This document shows positions 1 to 8,900 of a stretch of DNA of 64,000 nt, piece by piece; position 1 is the first letter of the stretch; every line of letters begins with the position of its first letter. The notes beneath the pieces were generated by a model. The model had not been told where the DNA came from and did no database searches. It saw only the letters and a program-made list of their open reading frames with translations. The stretch is from an uncultured Clostridia bacterium (GTDB lineage Bacteria; Bacillota; Clostridia; UMGS1810), in NCBI GenBank assembly GCA_934454585.1, contig CAKSFP010000004.1:1-64000 (forward strand), written 5' to 3'. The position numbers and the translations under genes are program-made.

Positions 1-110
1 AATAAACGAAAGCTGTCCGCAATTATTTTATTAAAATAATTATATTCTCAATAAACGAAAGCTGTCCGCAATTATTTTATTAAAATAATTATATTCTCAA
101 TAAACGAAAG
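1..110. repeat. 49-bp tandem direct repeat, 2.2 copies
   Basis: Two identical 49-bp units (1-49 and 50-98) are followed by the first 12 bp of a third (99-110). Each unit is AT-rich and contains a short palindromic core (ATTATTTTATTAAAATAAT). The array is cut by the window edge, so the true copy number is unknown. It lies downstream of metG and has no coding potential. With only two visible units and no spacers it is not a CRISPR array. Confidence 0.85.
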
Positions 111-131
111 GCTCCCCTGTGCAAGGGGAGC
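111..131. repeat. Short hairpin of the GCTCCCCT/AGGGGAGC type
   Basis: An 8-bp stem (111-118 with 124-131) closes a 5-nt loop directly after the tandem repeat. Similar GCTCCCCT...AGGGGAGC hairpins are common dispersed intergenic repeats in Clostridia. There is no U-tract, so it is not a convincing terminator for metG. Confidence 0.5.
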
Positions 132-169
132 TGACGGATGTAACCCGACATTTCGTCAATTCAAAATAT

Positions 170-2095
170 TTATCTGACCTCGCTGCCGTCGGCAATATCT
201 GCCTTCTCAGGTGCCACAAGTGAGAGCGACTTGCCATCAGATGCGGCAAGAATCATACCCTCGGAAAGCACACCGCGCAGCTTACATGGCTTGAGGTTCG
301 TCACCACAACAACTTTCTTGCCCGCCATTTCATCGGGTGTGTAACTATCGGCGATGCCGGAGACAATCTGTTTTGTCTCGCTGCCGATTTTTATCTGCGA
401 CACAAGGAGTTTCTTCGCCCCCTCAACCGGTTTGCACTCAAGCACCGTGCCGACTTTCATCTGCACCTTGGCAAAATCGTCTATGGTTATCTCCGAGGTT
501 TTCTCCTCATCTTCTTCCTCGGGCCCGTCCTTAAATATATCCGCCGCCACTTCTTCGAGTTTCTTTTTCTCATCAAGACGCGCAAAGAGCGGAGTTGCCT
601 CGCCTACAGTGAACGACTCACCTTCAGTGAATTTCTCCGTGGTGTTCATCCCGGTTTTGCCCGATTTTATCTGTTCAAAAATCTTAACCGATGTTTCCGG
701 CATAAACGGAGCAATAAGCACCGCTATGAATCGGATAGCCTCCGTCAAATTATACAGCACCGTCATCAGTCTGTCGCTCTTTGTCTCGTCCTTTGCAAGG
801 ACCCACGGCATGGTTTCGTCAATATATTTGTTACTGCGCCTTGCAAGGGCGATTATCGCCTCGGTGGCATCCGCTGCCCGGAATTTATTCATGAGGTTTA
901 TTACGGACTCGCGCGTCTCGGTGCAGGCGGCTTTCAGCTCTGCATCGACAGGCTCGGCAACACCCTTGTCGCAAACCGTGCCGCCGAAATATTTGTTAAT
1001 CATAGCAACCGTTCTGTTCACCAGGTTACCCAAGGTGTTCGCCAGGTCTGCATTGTATCTTGCAATAACAGTCTCCAGTGTTATTGTGCCATCCTGGGCA
1101 AAAGGCATCTCACGCAGAAGATAGTACCTCACCGCATCAACGCCGAAGTGACGCACAAGGTCGTCGGCATACATTACATTGCCCTTCGACTTGCTCATCT
1201 TGTCTGTGCCCGAGAGCAGCCACGGATGGCCAAAAATCTGCTTCGGCAAAGGTTCGCCCAGTGCCATGAGCATAATCGGCCAATAAATGGTGTGGAAACG
1301 AAGAATATCTTTTCCGATAATGTGCACATCAGCAGGCCAGTACTTTTTGTAGAGTTCCCCGCTGCCGTCCACATCGTAGCCGAGGGCGGTGATGTAGTTC
1401 GAGAGCGCGTCTATCCACACATAGATGACATGCTTGTCATCAAAGGTGACGGGTATGCCCCACTTGAACGATGAGCGCGATACGCACAAATCCTGGAGTC
1501 CCGGTTTGAGGAAGTTGTTCACCATCTCTTTTTTGCGGGATTCCGGCTGAATAAAGTCCGGATTTTCCTCAATATATTTCATCAGTCTGTCCTGATATTT
1601 GCTCATCTTGAAGAAATATGCTTCTTCATTTGTCTTTTTAACGGGTCTGCCGCAGTCCGGGCAGCAACCGTCGCTTATCTGCGTGTCGGTAAAGAACGAT
1701 TCACAGGGCACGCAGTACCATCCGGAATATTCGCTCTTATATATATCACCCCGGTCATAGAGTTTTTTGAAGATTTTTTTGACAGCCGCCTCATGATAAT
1801 CATCCGTAGTGCGGATAAATTTGTCGTAGCTTGAGTTCATCAGATCCCATATACCCTTTATCTGACCGGCAACACCGTCAACATACTGCTTGCAGCTTAT
1901 GCCCTCTGCCTTTGCAATATCCTCGATCTTCTGTCCGTGCTCGTCCGTACCCGTGAGGAAGAACACATCATAACCCATCATTCGCTTAAAGCGTGCTATG
2001 GCATCGGTGAGCACAATTTCATATGTGTTGCCGATGTGCGGCTTGCGCGATGCATAGGCAATCGCGGTGGTTATATAAAACTTTTCTTTTTCCAT
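170..2095 (-). CDS. metG: Methionine--tRNA ligase, class I, with C-terminal tRNA-binding domain
   Basis: Charges tRNA-Met with methionine in the cytoplasm. The 641-aa product has the class I signatures HIGN (residues 20-23) and KMSKS (299-303). A four-cysteine zinc knuckle (C128, C131, C144 or C145, C148) is typical of the two-cysteine-pair MetG type. An EMAP/Trbp111-like OB-fold tRNA-binding domain covers about residues 535-641 (motifs KVGTVLE, NLKPCKLRG). The ATG at 2095 is chosen over an upstream in-frame start because AAAGGA sits 9 nt before it and the protein then begins right at the catalytic core (MEKEKFYITT). It is a single gene with no T-box leader visible upstream. Confidence 0.97.
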   Translation of the reverse strand: MEKEKFYITTAIAYASRKPHIGNTYEIVLTDAIARFKRMMGYDVFFLTGTDEHGQKIEDIAKAEGISCKQYVDGVAGQIKGIWDLMNSSYDKFIRTTDDYHEAAVKKIFKKLYDRGDIYKSEYSGWYCVPCESFFTDTQISDGCCPDCGRPVKKTNEEAYFFKMSKYQDRLMKYIEENPDFIQPESRKKEMVNNFLKPGLQDLCVSRSSFKWGIPVTFDDKHVIYVWIDALSNYITALGYDVDGSGELYKKYWPADVHIIGKDILRFHTIYWPIMLMALGEPLPKQIFGHPWLLSGTDKMSKSKGNVMYADDLVRHFGVDAVRYYLLREMPFAQDGTITLETVIARYNADLANTLGNLVNRTVAMINKYFGGTVCDKGVAEPVDAELKAACTETRESVINLMNKFRAADATEAIIALARRSNKYIDETMPWVLAKDETKSDRLMTVLYNLTEAIRFIAVLIAPFMPETSVKIFEQIKSGKTGMNTTEKFTEGESFTVGEATPLFARLDEKKKLEEVAADIFKDGPEEEDEEKTSEITIDDFAKVQMKVGTVLECKPVEGAKKLLVSQIKIGSETKQIVSGIADSYTPDEMAGKKVVVVTNLKPCKLRGVLSEGMILAASDGKSLSLVAPEKADIADGSEVR

Positions 2096-2158
2096 TTTTG
2101 TCAATCCTTTCGCACAATTGTGACGCCGCTTGCGACACAACACAGTTCATCATTATAT

Positions 2159-2187
2159 ATCATACCATTTTTCGCCTCGTTTTACAA
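2159..2187 (-). promoter_or_regulatory. Probable SigA promoter of metG
   Basis: On the minus strand TTGTAA (2187-2182) and TATGAT (2164-2159) are separated by 17 bp, about 65 bp upstream of the metG start. Confidence 0.5.
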
Positions 2188-2298
2188 GTGTTAATTTTCA
2201 TTTTGAGTAATATTTTTTAGTGATGCGTGCTCTTAAAACGGCGGAGAGATTTAATCACCATTTCGAAAATCACACACAAATCAACACATAATCCGCTG

Positions 2299-2333
2299 GG
2301 AACGATCGGTGTGCCTTTTTGAAAAAATCGTTC
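2299..2333. other. Imperfect inverted repeat 3' of the metallo-hydrolase gene
   Basis: GGAACGAT and ATCGTTCC arms enclose an 18-nt loop containing a short T run and A run. It sits between the stop of the metallo-hydrolase gene (2346) and the metG promoter. It may act as a weak terminator; the rest of 2188-2345 shows nothing else. Confidence 0.35.
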
Positions 2334-2345
2334 CGTCTATGAAAA

Positions 2346-3329
2346 TTACGGCTTTTTTGTTGTAATTTTAACTGTTTTCCCATCACTCTCTGCTATGATA
2401 TCACCGTTCACATCTGTGCGATACACTTTAACATCGGCGTCACGCAAACGGCTTAATGTATCATCCGTCGGGTGTCCGTAACTGTTGTCGCCTACTGAAA
2501 TTATTGCATACCTTGGCATAACTTCACGCAAAAACGGATATGTGGTTGAATTTTTGCTGCCGTGATGTCCAACTTTAAGCACGGTTGCGGATATGTCATA
2601 TCCGGCTTTCAAAATTTCTTGTTCTTCCTTGCGCTCGGCGTCACCCGTAAAAAGAAATGATGTATCACCATATATGATTTTCATCACTACGGAGCCATTG
2701 TTGCGGTCATCTTCGCTTTCGGTTATCGGTCCGTAAAATTCAATTTTGCTCACGCCAAATTCAATGGTTTCACCCGGTTTCGGGTGAACAATGCGCAAGC
2801 CCTGTTCATCAATCTTTGACTTCAGACTTTTATATGATCGAATGTCGGATTCCGTTTTCGGTGCTAAAACATTCCCGACTTTCATTTTTGCAAGAGGTGC
2901 GGATAGTCCGCCAATATGATCATCATCGGCATGCGATGCCACGATATAATCAAGATAATCAATATTAAGTTTCTTAAGATATGTATAAATTATATCGGAG
3001 GCGCGCGGTTTACCTCCGTCAATAAGCATCGTTTTGTCATCGCAAACCACAAGTGCCGCATCACCCTGTCCGACATTGATATAGTGTACGGCAAAGCTGT
3101 GCCCGGAGTAATCAACAGCATCTTTTGCATTTCCCGTAAGCTGTCTTTCTGTTTTGTTTTCATAGTTTGCAAAGGTTGAATTTTTCGCACACGCGCACAA
3201 GCTGAAAAGCATTAATAAACATAAAAGTATCGATATTGTGCGATACCTGCTTTTCTTCATCTTGTTATCGAAAAAATTTCTATGATAAACATGCCCTTTT
3301 CCTTTGTATGATTGTTTTATCAATAGCAT
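2346..3329 (-). CDS. ComEC/Rec2-like metallo-beta-lactamase-fold lipoprotein
   Basis: Predicted extracytoplasmic metal-dependent hydrolase of the MBL fold, resembling the soluble C-terminal domain of ComEC. The N-terminus carries a hydrophobic export segment ending in a lipobox (LCAC, about residues 45-48). The MBL core follows: HYINVGQGDA, MLIDGG, SHADDDHIGGL (metal ligands), FTGDAE and VGHHGS. Two starts are possible. The ATG at 3329 has a strong AAAGGGG 8 nt upstream but adds 23 residues before the signal; the ATG at 3260 (MKKSRYRT) gives a textbook lipoprotein but has no clear ribosome site. No competence-pore domain is present, so a role in DNA uptake is not implied. Secreted ComEC-like hydrolases of this type occur widely in Clostridia, and the substrate is unknown. 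It diverges from an XRE regulator whose presumed operators overlap its promoter. Confidence 0.85.
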   Translation of the reverse strand: MLLIKQSYKGKGHVYHRNFFDNKMKKSRYRTISILLCLLMLFSLCACAKNSTFANYENKTERQLTGNAKDAVDYSGHSFAVHYINVGQGDAALVVCDDKTMLIDGGKPRASDIIYTYLKKLNIDYLDYIVASHADDDHIGGLSAPLAKMKVGNVLAPKTESDIRSYKSLKSKIDEQGLRIVHPKPGETIEFGVSKIEFYGPITESEDDRNNGSVVMKIIYGDTSFLFTGDAERKEEQEILKAGYDISATVLKVGHHGSKNSTTYPFLREVMPRYAIISVGDNSYGHPTDDTLSRLRDADVKVYRTDVNGDIIAESDGKTVKITTKKP

Positions 3330-3362
3330 ATCAAAATCCCCTTTTACTAATAATAGTCTTTA

Positions 3363-3401
3363 TATAGCCTATATTGTATCATATATAGCCTACTTTTTCA
3401 A
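3363..3401 (-). promoter_or_regulatory. Promoter of the metallo-hydrolase gene overlapped by two direct-repeat operators
   Basis: On the minus strand TTGAAA (3401-3396) and TACAAT (3378-3373) are 17 bp apart. Two copies of TATAGCCT (3363-3370 and 3384-3391) lie 21 bp apart, two helical turns, one inside the spacer and one just past the -10. A -10-like TATAAT for the divergent XRE gene is at 3413-3418. This is the layout expected for autoregulation plus repression by the adjacent XRE protein. Confidence 0.6.
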
Positions 3402-3443
3402 TCCCATCCGTCTATAATTAGACCGTTAAGAGGTGAAGTATGT

Positions 3444-3686
3444 ATGAATACCTATGAAATCGTAAAAAATCGCTTGGTTTTTCTGTGCGGTCAAAAAGGC
3501 ATGACAATAAACAAATTGGCAACAGAGTCCGGCATTGCACCGTCAACAATTAAAAACATTCTGTACGGAAAAAGCTTGAATCCGGGAATTGTTACTTTGA
3601 AAAAACTTTGTGACGGATTAGGTGTCACATTAATCGAATTTTTTAACACCAAAGAATTTGCGGAATTGGAACAGGAAATAAAATAA
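3444..3686 (+). CDS. XRE-family helix-turn-helix regulator, 80 aa
   Basis: A single Cro/C1-type HTH domain fills the protein (about residues 8-68). The helices include MTINKLATESGIAPSTIKNI and a recognition segment ending in a YGKSLNP turn. AGAGGTGA upstream of the ATG gives a good ribosome site. There is no sensor domain, so it probably acts as a simple repressor. It is divergent from the MBL lipoprotein, and the paired TATAGCCT boxes in the shared intergenic region are its likely operators. Small XRE proteins of this size are common solitary regulators in Clostridia; the inducing signal is unknown. Confidence 0.9.
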   Translation: MNTYEIVKNRLVFLCGQKGMTINKLATESGIAPSTIKNILYGKSLNPGIVTLKKLCDGLGVTLIEFFNTKEFAELEQEIK

Positions 3687-3717
3687 TATTTTTTTGAAAT
3701 GATTTAGGAATTACGCC

Positions 3718-3777
3718 AAAGTGTTAATTTATGCATCAAAGCAATTCACCCGGGCGACCACGCAGGGTCGCCCCTAC
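3718..3777 (+). repeat. Dispersed ~60-bp repeat, copy 1
   Basis: An AAGTGTT-ATTT-TGC leader segment is followed by a hairpin (GGGCGACC...GGTCGCCC) ending in CCTAC. The same arrangement recurs at 35314-35373 and 43374-43433, always intergenic. Confidence 0.75.
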
Positions 3778-3809
3778 GGTGCACATGAATTAATAATTGC
3801 CAAATAATT

Positions 3810-3835
3810 GCGGAACGACACACAGGTCGTTCCGC
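3810..3835. repeat. 10-bp-stem hairpin
   Basis: A perfect stem (3810-3819 with 3826-3835) closes a 6-nt loop. Like the preceding repeat it has an ACA-containing loop beside GGTCG, so it may be a diverged relative. There is no U-tract. The remainder of 3836-3940 shows no gene. Confidence 0.6.
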
Positions 3836-3940
3836 CGACAAACGCAAACTAACAACCGACATCTATCCCGGCTTTCCTCGATTTCACCGCCAGACAAACA
3901 ACGATAATCTTATTAAACTTACGAAAATTCAAAAAAATTG

Positions 3941-3969
3941 TTGACAAATGAAAAATTCCGTTGTATAAT
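3941..3969 (+). promoter_or_regulatory. Consensus SigA promoter of the T-box/symporter unit
   Basis: TTGACA (3941-3946), a 17-bp spacer and TATAAT (3964-3969), a perfect match to consensus. It predicts a start near 3976 and a leader of about 370 nt, which fits strong transcription controlled by attenuation. Confidence 0.9.
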
Positions 3970-3975
3970 CATCTT

Positions 3976-4315
3976 ATTCAAAGGCTATGACCCGAAACAA
4001 GTAGGAGCACAGGGACTTTTGAGAGAGCTGCCGTTTGGTGCGAGGCAGTGAGGAATGTGCTTTGAATACATTCGGCGAGCCGCACACCGAAAGGATTTTT
4101 GCAATGCGGTTTTTTCCCCGGCGCAAAGTTGTCCGAGTAGGCTGTGACGGAAGGCAACCGTTATCCTGCCGGAGTATAATCCGCGATTTTCCTTTTTGTT
4201 TTTTCGCGGCCGTACTTGCAAAGGGCAATGCCGTGAGGTTTTGTCAAATTGAGGTGGTACCACGGGAGATACAGTCTCGTCCTCATAATTTCGATTATGC
4301 GGACGAGACTTTTTT
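3976..4315 (+). promoter_or_regulatory. T-box riboswitch leader, predicted tyrosine specifier (UAC)
   Basis: All main T-box elements are visible. In Stem I, the AGAGAGC...TTTGGTGCGAG apical module (about 4021-4045) is recognisable. The stem pairs AGCACA with TGTGCT above, and CCGAA with TTCGG below, an internal loop. The 3' side of that loop reads TTGAATACA, placing a GAA-UAC-A specifier at 4064-4070 (UAC at 4067-4069, Tyr). The conserved T-box GAGGTGGTACCACGGG lies at 4251-4266; its UGGU would pair with an ACCA tRNA end. A terminator stem (4274-4282 with 4301-4309) follows, with a T run to 4315. Uncharged cognate tRNA should stabilise the antiterminator and switch on the downstream symporter. 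The T-box call is firm; the tyrosine reading is inferred from loop alignment. Confidence 0.93.
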
Positions 4316-4343
4316 GTCCGCAAAAACAAGGAGGAAATTTGTT

Positions 4344-5888
4344 ATGGCAGTAAAAATTCTTATGCTCACAGTGTTCTTCGCAATCATGATTGCGGTCGGC
4401 ATCTATTGCCGCAGACACACAACCGATGTAGGCGGATTCGTCCTGGGAGGCAGAAATGTCGGTCCGTGGCTCACCGCTTTCGCTTACGGAACTTCTTATT
4501 TTTCGGCAGTAATCTTTGTTGGCTATGCCGGTCAGTTCGGCTGGAAATTCGGCATAGCGTCCACATGGATAGGCATCGGCAATGCGGTGCTCGGCTCACT
4601 CCTTGCATGGATAGTGCTTGGCAGGCGCACCAGGCTGATGACTCAACATCTGCACAGCTCCACCATGCCAGACTTCTTCGGCAGACGATATGACAGCAGC
4701 GCACTCAAGATAGTTGCGTCCGTCATAGTGTTCATCTTCCTCATCCCCTACACCGCCTCCCTCTACAACGGGCTCTCGCGCCTGTTCTCCATGGCGTTCC
4801 CGGGGATTGACTACACTGTTTGTGTAATAGTAATGGCAGTGCTCACGGGCGTGTATGTAATCGCCGGCGGCTACATGGCAACCGCAATTAACGACTTTAT
4901 TCAGGGCATAATCATGATTGGCGGCATAATAGCGGTCATCGCCGCAGTGCTCGGCAAAAACGGCGGTTTCATGGGTTCGCTCGAAGGGCTTTCGAAAATA
5001 TCCGACCCGTCTGTATCAAGCTTTGACGGCGTGTTCAATTCGTTCTTCGGACCGGATCCGCTGGGACTTCTGTTTGTGATTATCCTCACTTCGCTCGGCA
5101 CATGGGGTCTGCCGCAGATGGTGCAGAAATTCTATGCCATAGAGAGCGAAAAGTCCATATCCAAAGGTACGGTCATCTCCACTCTGTTTGCGGTCATAGT
5201 TGCCGGCGGATGCTACTTCCTGGGCGGTTTCGGCAGACTGTTCTCCGATGTTGTTGAGCACTCGGCATCCGGCGCAGTGGTATATGACTCCATCATACCG
5301 AAAATGCTTGAGGGCCTTCCCGACATACTCATCGGTATAGTGATAATCCTTGTGCTGTCGGCATCCATGTCCACTCTTTCGTCGCTTGTGCTTGCGTCAA
5401 GCTCCACGCTTACGCTCGACCTCATTGCAGAAAAGAAAAAGAACATGAGCGACAACTCAAAAATCCTCTGCATGAGGGTGTTCATAGTAATATTCATTGC
5501 AATCTCGGCTGTTATCGCCGTGGTTCAGGTTAAATTCAACATCATATTCATAGCGCAGATGATGGGTATATCCTGGGGTGCACTTGCCGGCTCATTCCTG
5601 GCGCCGTTTATCTACGGTCTGTACCTCAAGCGCACATCAAGAGCGTCTGTGTGGGTTTCGTTCATCTTCGGATCGGGGCTTATGGTGCTCAATATGCTGT
5701 TCAAGAGTGCATTTCCGACGATTCTGCAGTCGCCGATAAACTGCGGCGTTGTGGCGATGGTTGCCGGTCTTGTGATAGTGCCGGTTGTCAGCCTGTTCAC
5801 CAAACCGTGTGACAAGGCTGATGTTGATGAGATTTTCACCTGTTATGACAAAAAGGTGACCGTATCGGCAAAAAAGGCTTTGGACTGA
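4344..5888 (+). CDS. Sodium:solute symporter family (SSS/PutP-like) transporter, T-box controlled
   Basis: A multi-pass membrane transporter of the SSS family (514 aa) that couples Na+ to uptake of a small solute. Family features include the GGR-N-VGPWLTAFAYGTSYFSA segment in the first helices and GGYMATAINDFIQGIIM, the conserved SSS signature around helix 5. About 13 hydrophobic segments are spread to the C-terminus. The ATG at 4344 follows AAGGAGG by 7 nt. The same frame stays open upstream through the leader, but that stretch is the T-box RNA and is not translated. Because an amino-acid-sensing T-box governs it, the cargo is probably an amino acid. The UAC specifier points to tyrosine or an aromatic relative, not the proline often assigned to PutP homologues. 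A terminator follows at once, so it is monocistronic. Confidence 0.92.
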   Translation: MAVKILMLTVFFAIMIAVGIYCRRHTTDVGGFVLGGRNVGPWLTAFAYGTSYFSAVIFVGYAGQFGWKFGIASTWIGIGNAVLGSLLAWIVLGRRTRLMTQHLHSSTMPDFFGRRYDSSALKIVASVIVFIFLIPYTASLYNGLSRLFSMAFPGIDYTVCVIVMAVLTGVYVIAGGYMATAINDFIQGIIMIGGIIAVIAAVLGKNGGFMGSLEGLSKISDPSVSSFDGVFNSFFGPDPLGLLFVIILTSLGTWGLPQMVQKFYAIESEKSISKGTVISTLFAVIVAGGCYFLGGFGRLFSDVVEHSASGAVVYDSIIPKMLEGLPDILIGIVIILVLSASMSTLSSLVLASSSTLTLDLIAEKKKNMSDNSKILCMRVFIVIFIAISAVIAVVQVKFNIIFIAQMMGISWGALAGSFLAPFIYGLYLKRTSRASVWVSFIFGSGLMVLNMLFKSAFPTILQSPINCGVVAMVAGLVIVPVVSLFTKPCDKADVDEIFTCYDKKVTVSAKKALD

Positions 5889-5892
5889 TACC

Positions 5893-5935
5893 AAAAAATC
5901 CGGGAATGATAGTTTCATCGTTCCCGGATTTTTTT
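5893..5935 (+). terminator. Rho-independent terminator after the symporter gene
   Basis: A 14-bp stem (5893-5906 with 5921-5934) rich in GC at its apex, with flanking A and T runs, lies 4 nt after the stop codon. Confidence 0.9.
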
Positions 5936-5942
5936 CGCAAAA

Positions 5943-5972
5943 ACAACCCCCGTCGGATTTGACGGGGGTTGT
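5943..5972 (-). terminator. Terminator of nifJ
   Basis: A 12-bp perfect stem (5943-5954 with 5961-5972) is followed on the minus strand by a T run. It lies 18 bp past the nifJ stop, back to back with the converging symporter terminator. Confidence 0.9.
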
Positions 5973-5990
5973 AAAATATCAAACGGTATT

Positions 5991-8900
5991 TTACTGTTCG
6001 GCCATTTTCTTGTATGTCTCATATCTCTGAGCAAGATCTCTCTCCGCTTTGTCAAAGAGTTGTTCCGCAAGATTCGGATCTGCTTTCTTGAGCATGAGAT
6101 ACCTGTTCTCGCCGTTGAGGAAGTCCTTAACTGCGCCTGTCGGCTCCTTGGAGTCGAGAATGAACGGATTTTTGCCCTCTGCTGCAAGTTCAGGATTGTA
6201 TCTCCACAGATGCCAGTAGCCTGTGTCAACAGCTTTCTTCTCCTCGGAGATGGTGTTAGCCATACCCACTTTTATGCCGTGGTTGATGCACGGTGCATAA
6301 GCAATGATGAGCGACGGGCCGTTGTAAGCCTCTGCCTCTTTGATAGCCTTGATAGCCTGGTTCATGTTTGCACCCAGAGCAATCTGAGCAACATAAACAT
6401 AACCGTAGGTTGTGGCAATCATGCCGAGGTCTTTTTTCTTGGTTCTCTTGCCGGCTGCGGCAAACTTAGCAACCGCACCTGTCGGAGTAGCCTTGGACGA
6501 CTGACCGCCCGTGTTTGAGTAAACCTCGGTATCCACAACGAAGATGTTGATGTCTTCGCCGGACGCGATTACATGGTCGAGACCGCCGTAACCAATGTCA
6601 TATGCCCATCCGTCACCGCCGAATGCCCACTGACTTCTCTTGATGAGGAAGTCCTGTCTGTCGGCTATCTCTTTGATTGCCGGGTTGGACATATCTGCCT
6701 TGCCTATCTCTGCGGCGATAGCTTTTGCGGCAGCCTTGGATGCCTCAGCATCGTTCATGCCGTCAATCCATGCCTTGAATGCATCCGCAAGCTTAGCGTC
6801 AACGGAATCCATAACTTCTGTCATTCTCTCTGCAAGAGTGTGTCTTATTTTGTTGTTTGCCTTAACCATGCCAAGGCCGAACTCTGCGTTGTCCTCAAAC
6901 AGAGAGTTTGCCCAAGCCGGACCCTTACCCTCTGCATTTTTGCAATAAGGCATTGACGGTGCACTGCCGCCCCAGATGGAAGTACAACCGGTAGCGTTCG
7001 CAACCATCATTCTGTCACCAAACAGCTGCGTGATGAGCTTGATGTAAGGTGTTTCACCGCAACCTGCGCAAGCACCTGAGAATTCAAGCAACGGCTGAGC
7101 GAACTGCGAACCTTTAACGGTATATTTGTCTGTAAGATCATCCTTAACCGGAATGCTCATTGCATACTCCCAGTTAGCCGCCTCAACATCTGCAACATCA
7201 TCAAACGGCTTCATTGTAAGCGCCTGAATCTTGTCCGGGCAAACCTGTGCGCAAACTCCGCAGCCAAGACAGTCGAGTGCGGAAACCTGCATGCGGAATG
7301 TCATGCCCTCGGGAGCGTCCTTTATCCCCTTAACGGGAACGGTTGTGAATGTGTCGGGTTTGTTCTTTGCTTCGTCAGCCGTGAGGAGCACGGGTCTGAT
7401 TGCAGCGTGGGGGCAAACCAGCGAGCACTGATTACACTGGATACATTTTGAGCTGTCCCATGTGGGAACCATAACGGCAACTCCGCGTTTTTCATAAGCT
7501 GATGTGCCTGTCTCAAAGGTACCGTCCTCCATGCCGACAAAAGTGCTCACGGGGAGTTTGTTGCCTGCCTGAGCATTTACCGGCTCAACAATGTTCTTAA
7601 TGAATGCCGGAACCTTGGACGGAGCCTCCGGCTCGTCCGCAGCGTCTTTCCACGATGCGGGAACATCAACCTTGTGCAGAGCATCGATAGCGCCGTCAAC
7701 TGCTGCGCAGTTCATGTTTACTATCTCGTCGCCCTTCTTGCCGTAGGTCTTCTTTATAGCCTGTTTGATGAGCGTTACGGCGTGATCAAAGTCTATAACA
7801 TTTGCCAGCTTGAAGAAAGCGCTCTGTGTTACCATATTTATTCTGTTCGGTCCGAGTCCCACTTTAACAGCTACATCAACAGCGTTGATTGTGTAGAAGT
7901 TGATGTTGTTGTTTGCGATGAAGCGTTTCATCTTTGCCGGGATCTTCTCGTCCAGTTCATCGGGAGTCCAAACGCAGTTGAGCAGGAATGTGCCGCCGGG
8001 TTTGAGTCCCTCGAGTACATCGTACTGATGGATATATGCCGGTTTGTGGCAAGCGATGTAGTCTGCGGAATCGAGCAGATAGGTCGATTTTATCGGTTTC
8101 TTTCCGAAACGCAGATGAGACATCGTCACGCCGCCGGATTTCTTTGAGTCATAATCAAAGTATGCCTGTGCATAGAGATCGGTGTTGTCACCGATGATCT
8201 TGATAGCGTCCTTGTTTGCGCCGACTGTACCATCCGAACCGAATCCCCAGAATTTGCAGCAGGTAGCACCCTCGGGAGCTGTGCTGATCTTCTCGGGCAT
8301 GGGCAGGGAGTGGTTTGTAACATCGTCCACAATGCCGATTGTAAAGCCGTTTTTCGGCTCTTTCTCGTCAAGATTGTTGTATACGGCAAGAATCTGGGTC
8401 GGAGTGGTATCCTTTGAACCGAGACCATATCTTCCGCCGACGATTTCCGGAGCATTTTTCTTTCCGAAGAAAAGATTGCATACATCCAGATAGAGCGGCT
8501 CACCGAGCGAACCGGGCTCTTTTGTTCTGTCGAGAACGGCAATTTTTTCAACCGTCTCGGGCAGGACATCAAAGAAGTATTTTGAGCTGAACGGTCTGTA
8601 GAGGTGAACCTTAACAACGCCGACTTTCTCGCCCTTGGCAATGAGATAGTCAACAGTCTCCTCAATTGTCTCACAAACAGAGCCCATTGCAACAATAACC
8701 TTCGTTGCATCCGGAGCGCCGTAATAGTTGAACGGCTTGTATTCTCTGCCGGTGATCTTTGATATTTCTTTCATATAGTCGGCAACTATGCCGGGTACTG
8801 CTTCGTAAAATTTATTTGCAGCCTCTCTGCCCTGGAAGTAGATATCCGCATTCTGAGCTGTACCTCTGATAACAGGGTGCTCCGGATTGAGCGCTCTGTC

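Noticed and set aside
1..110. Possible CRISPR array
   Set aside because: The two repeats are directly adjacent with no unique spacers, and no cas genes are present.
4035..4343. In-frame N-terminal extension of the symporter through the leader
   Set aside because: The region is fully explained by T-box RNA elements, and a perfect ribosome site marks the ATG at 4344.
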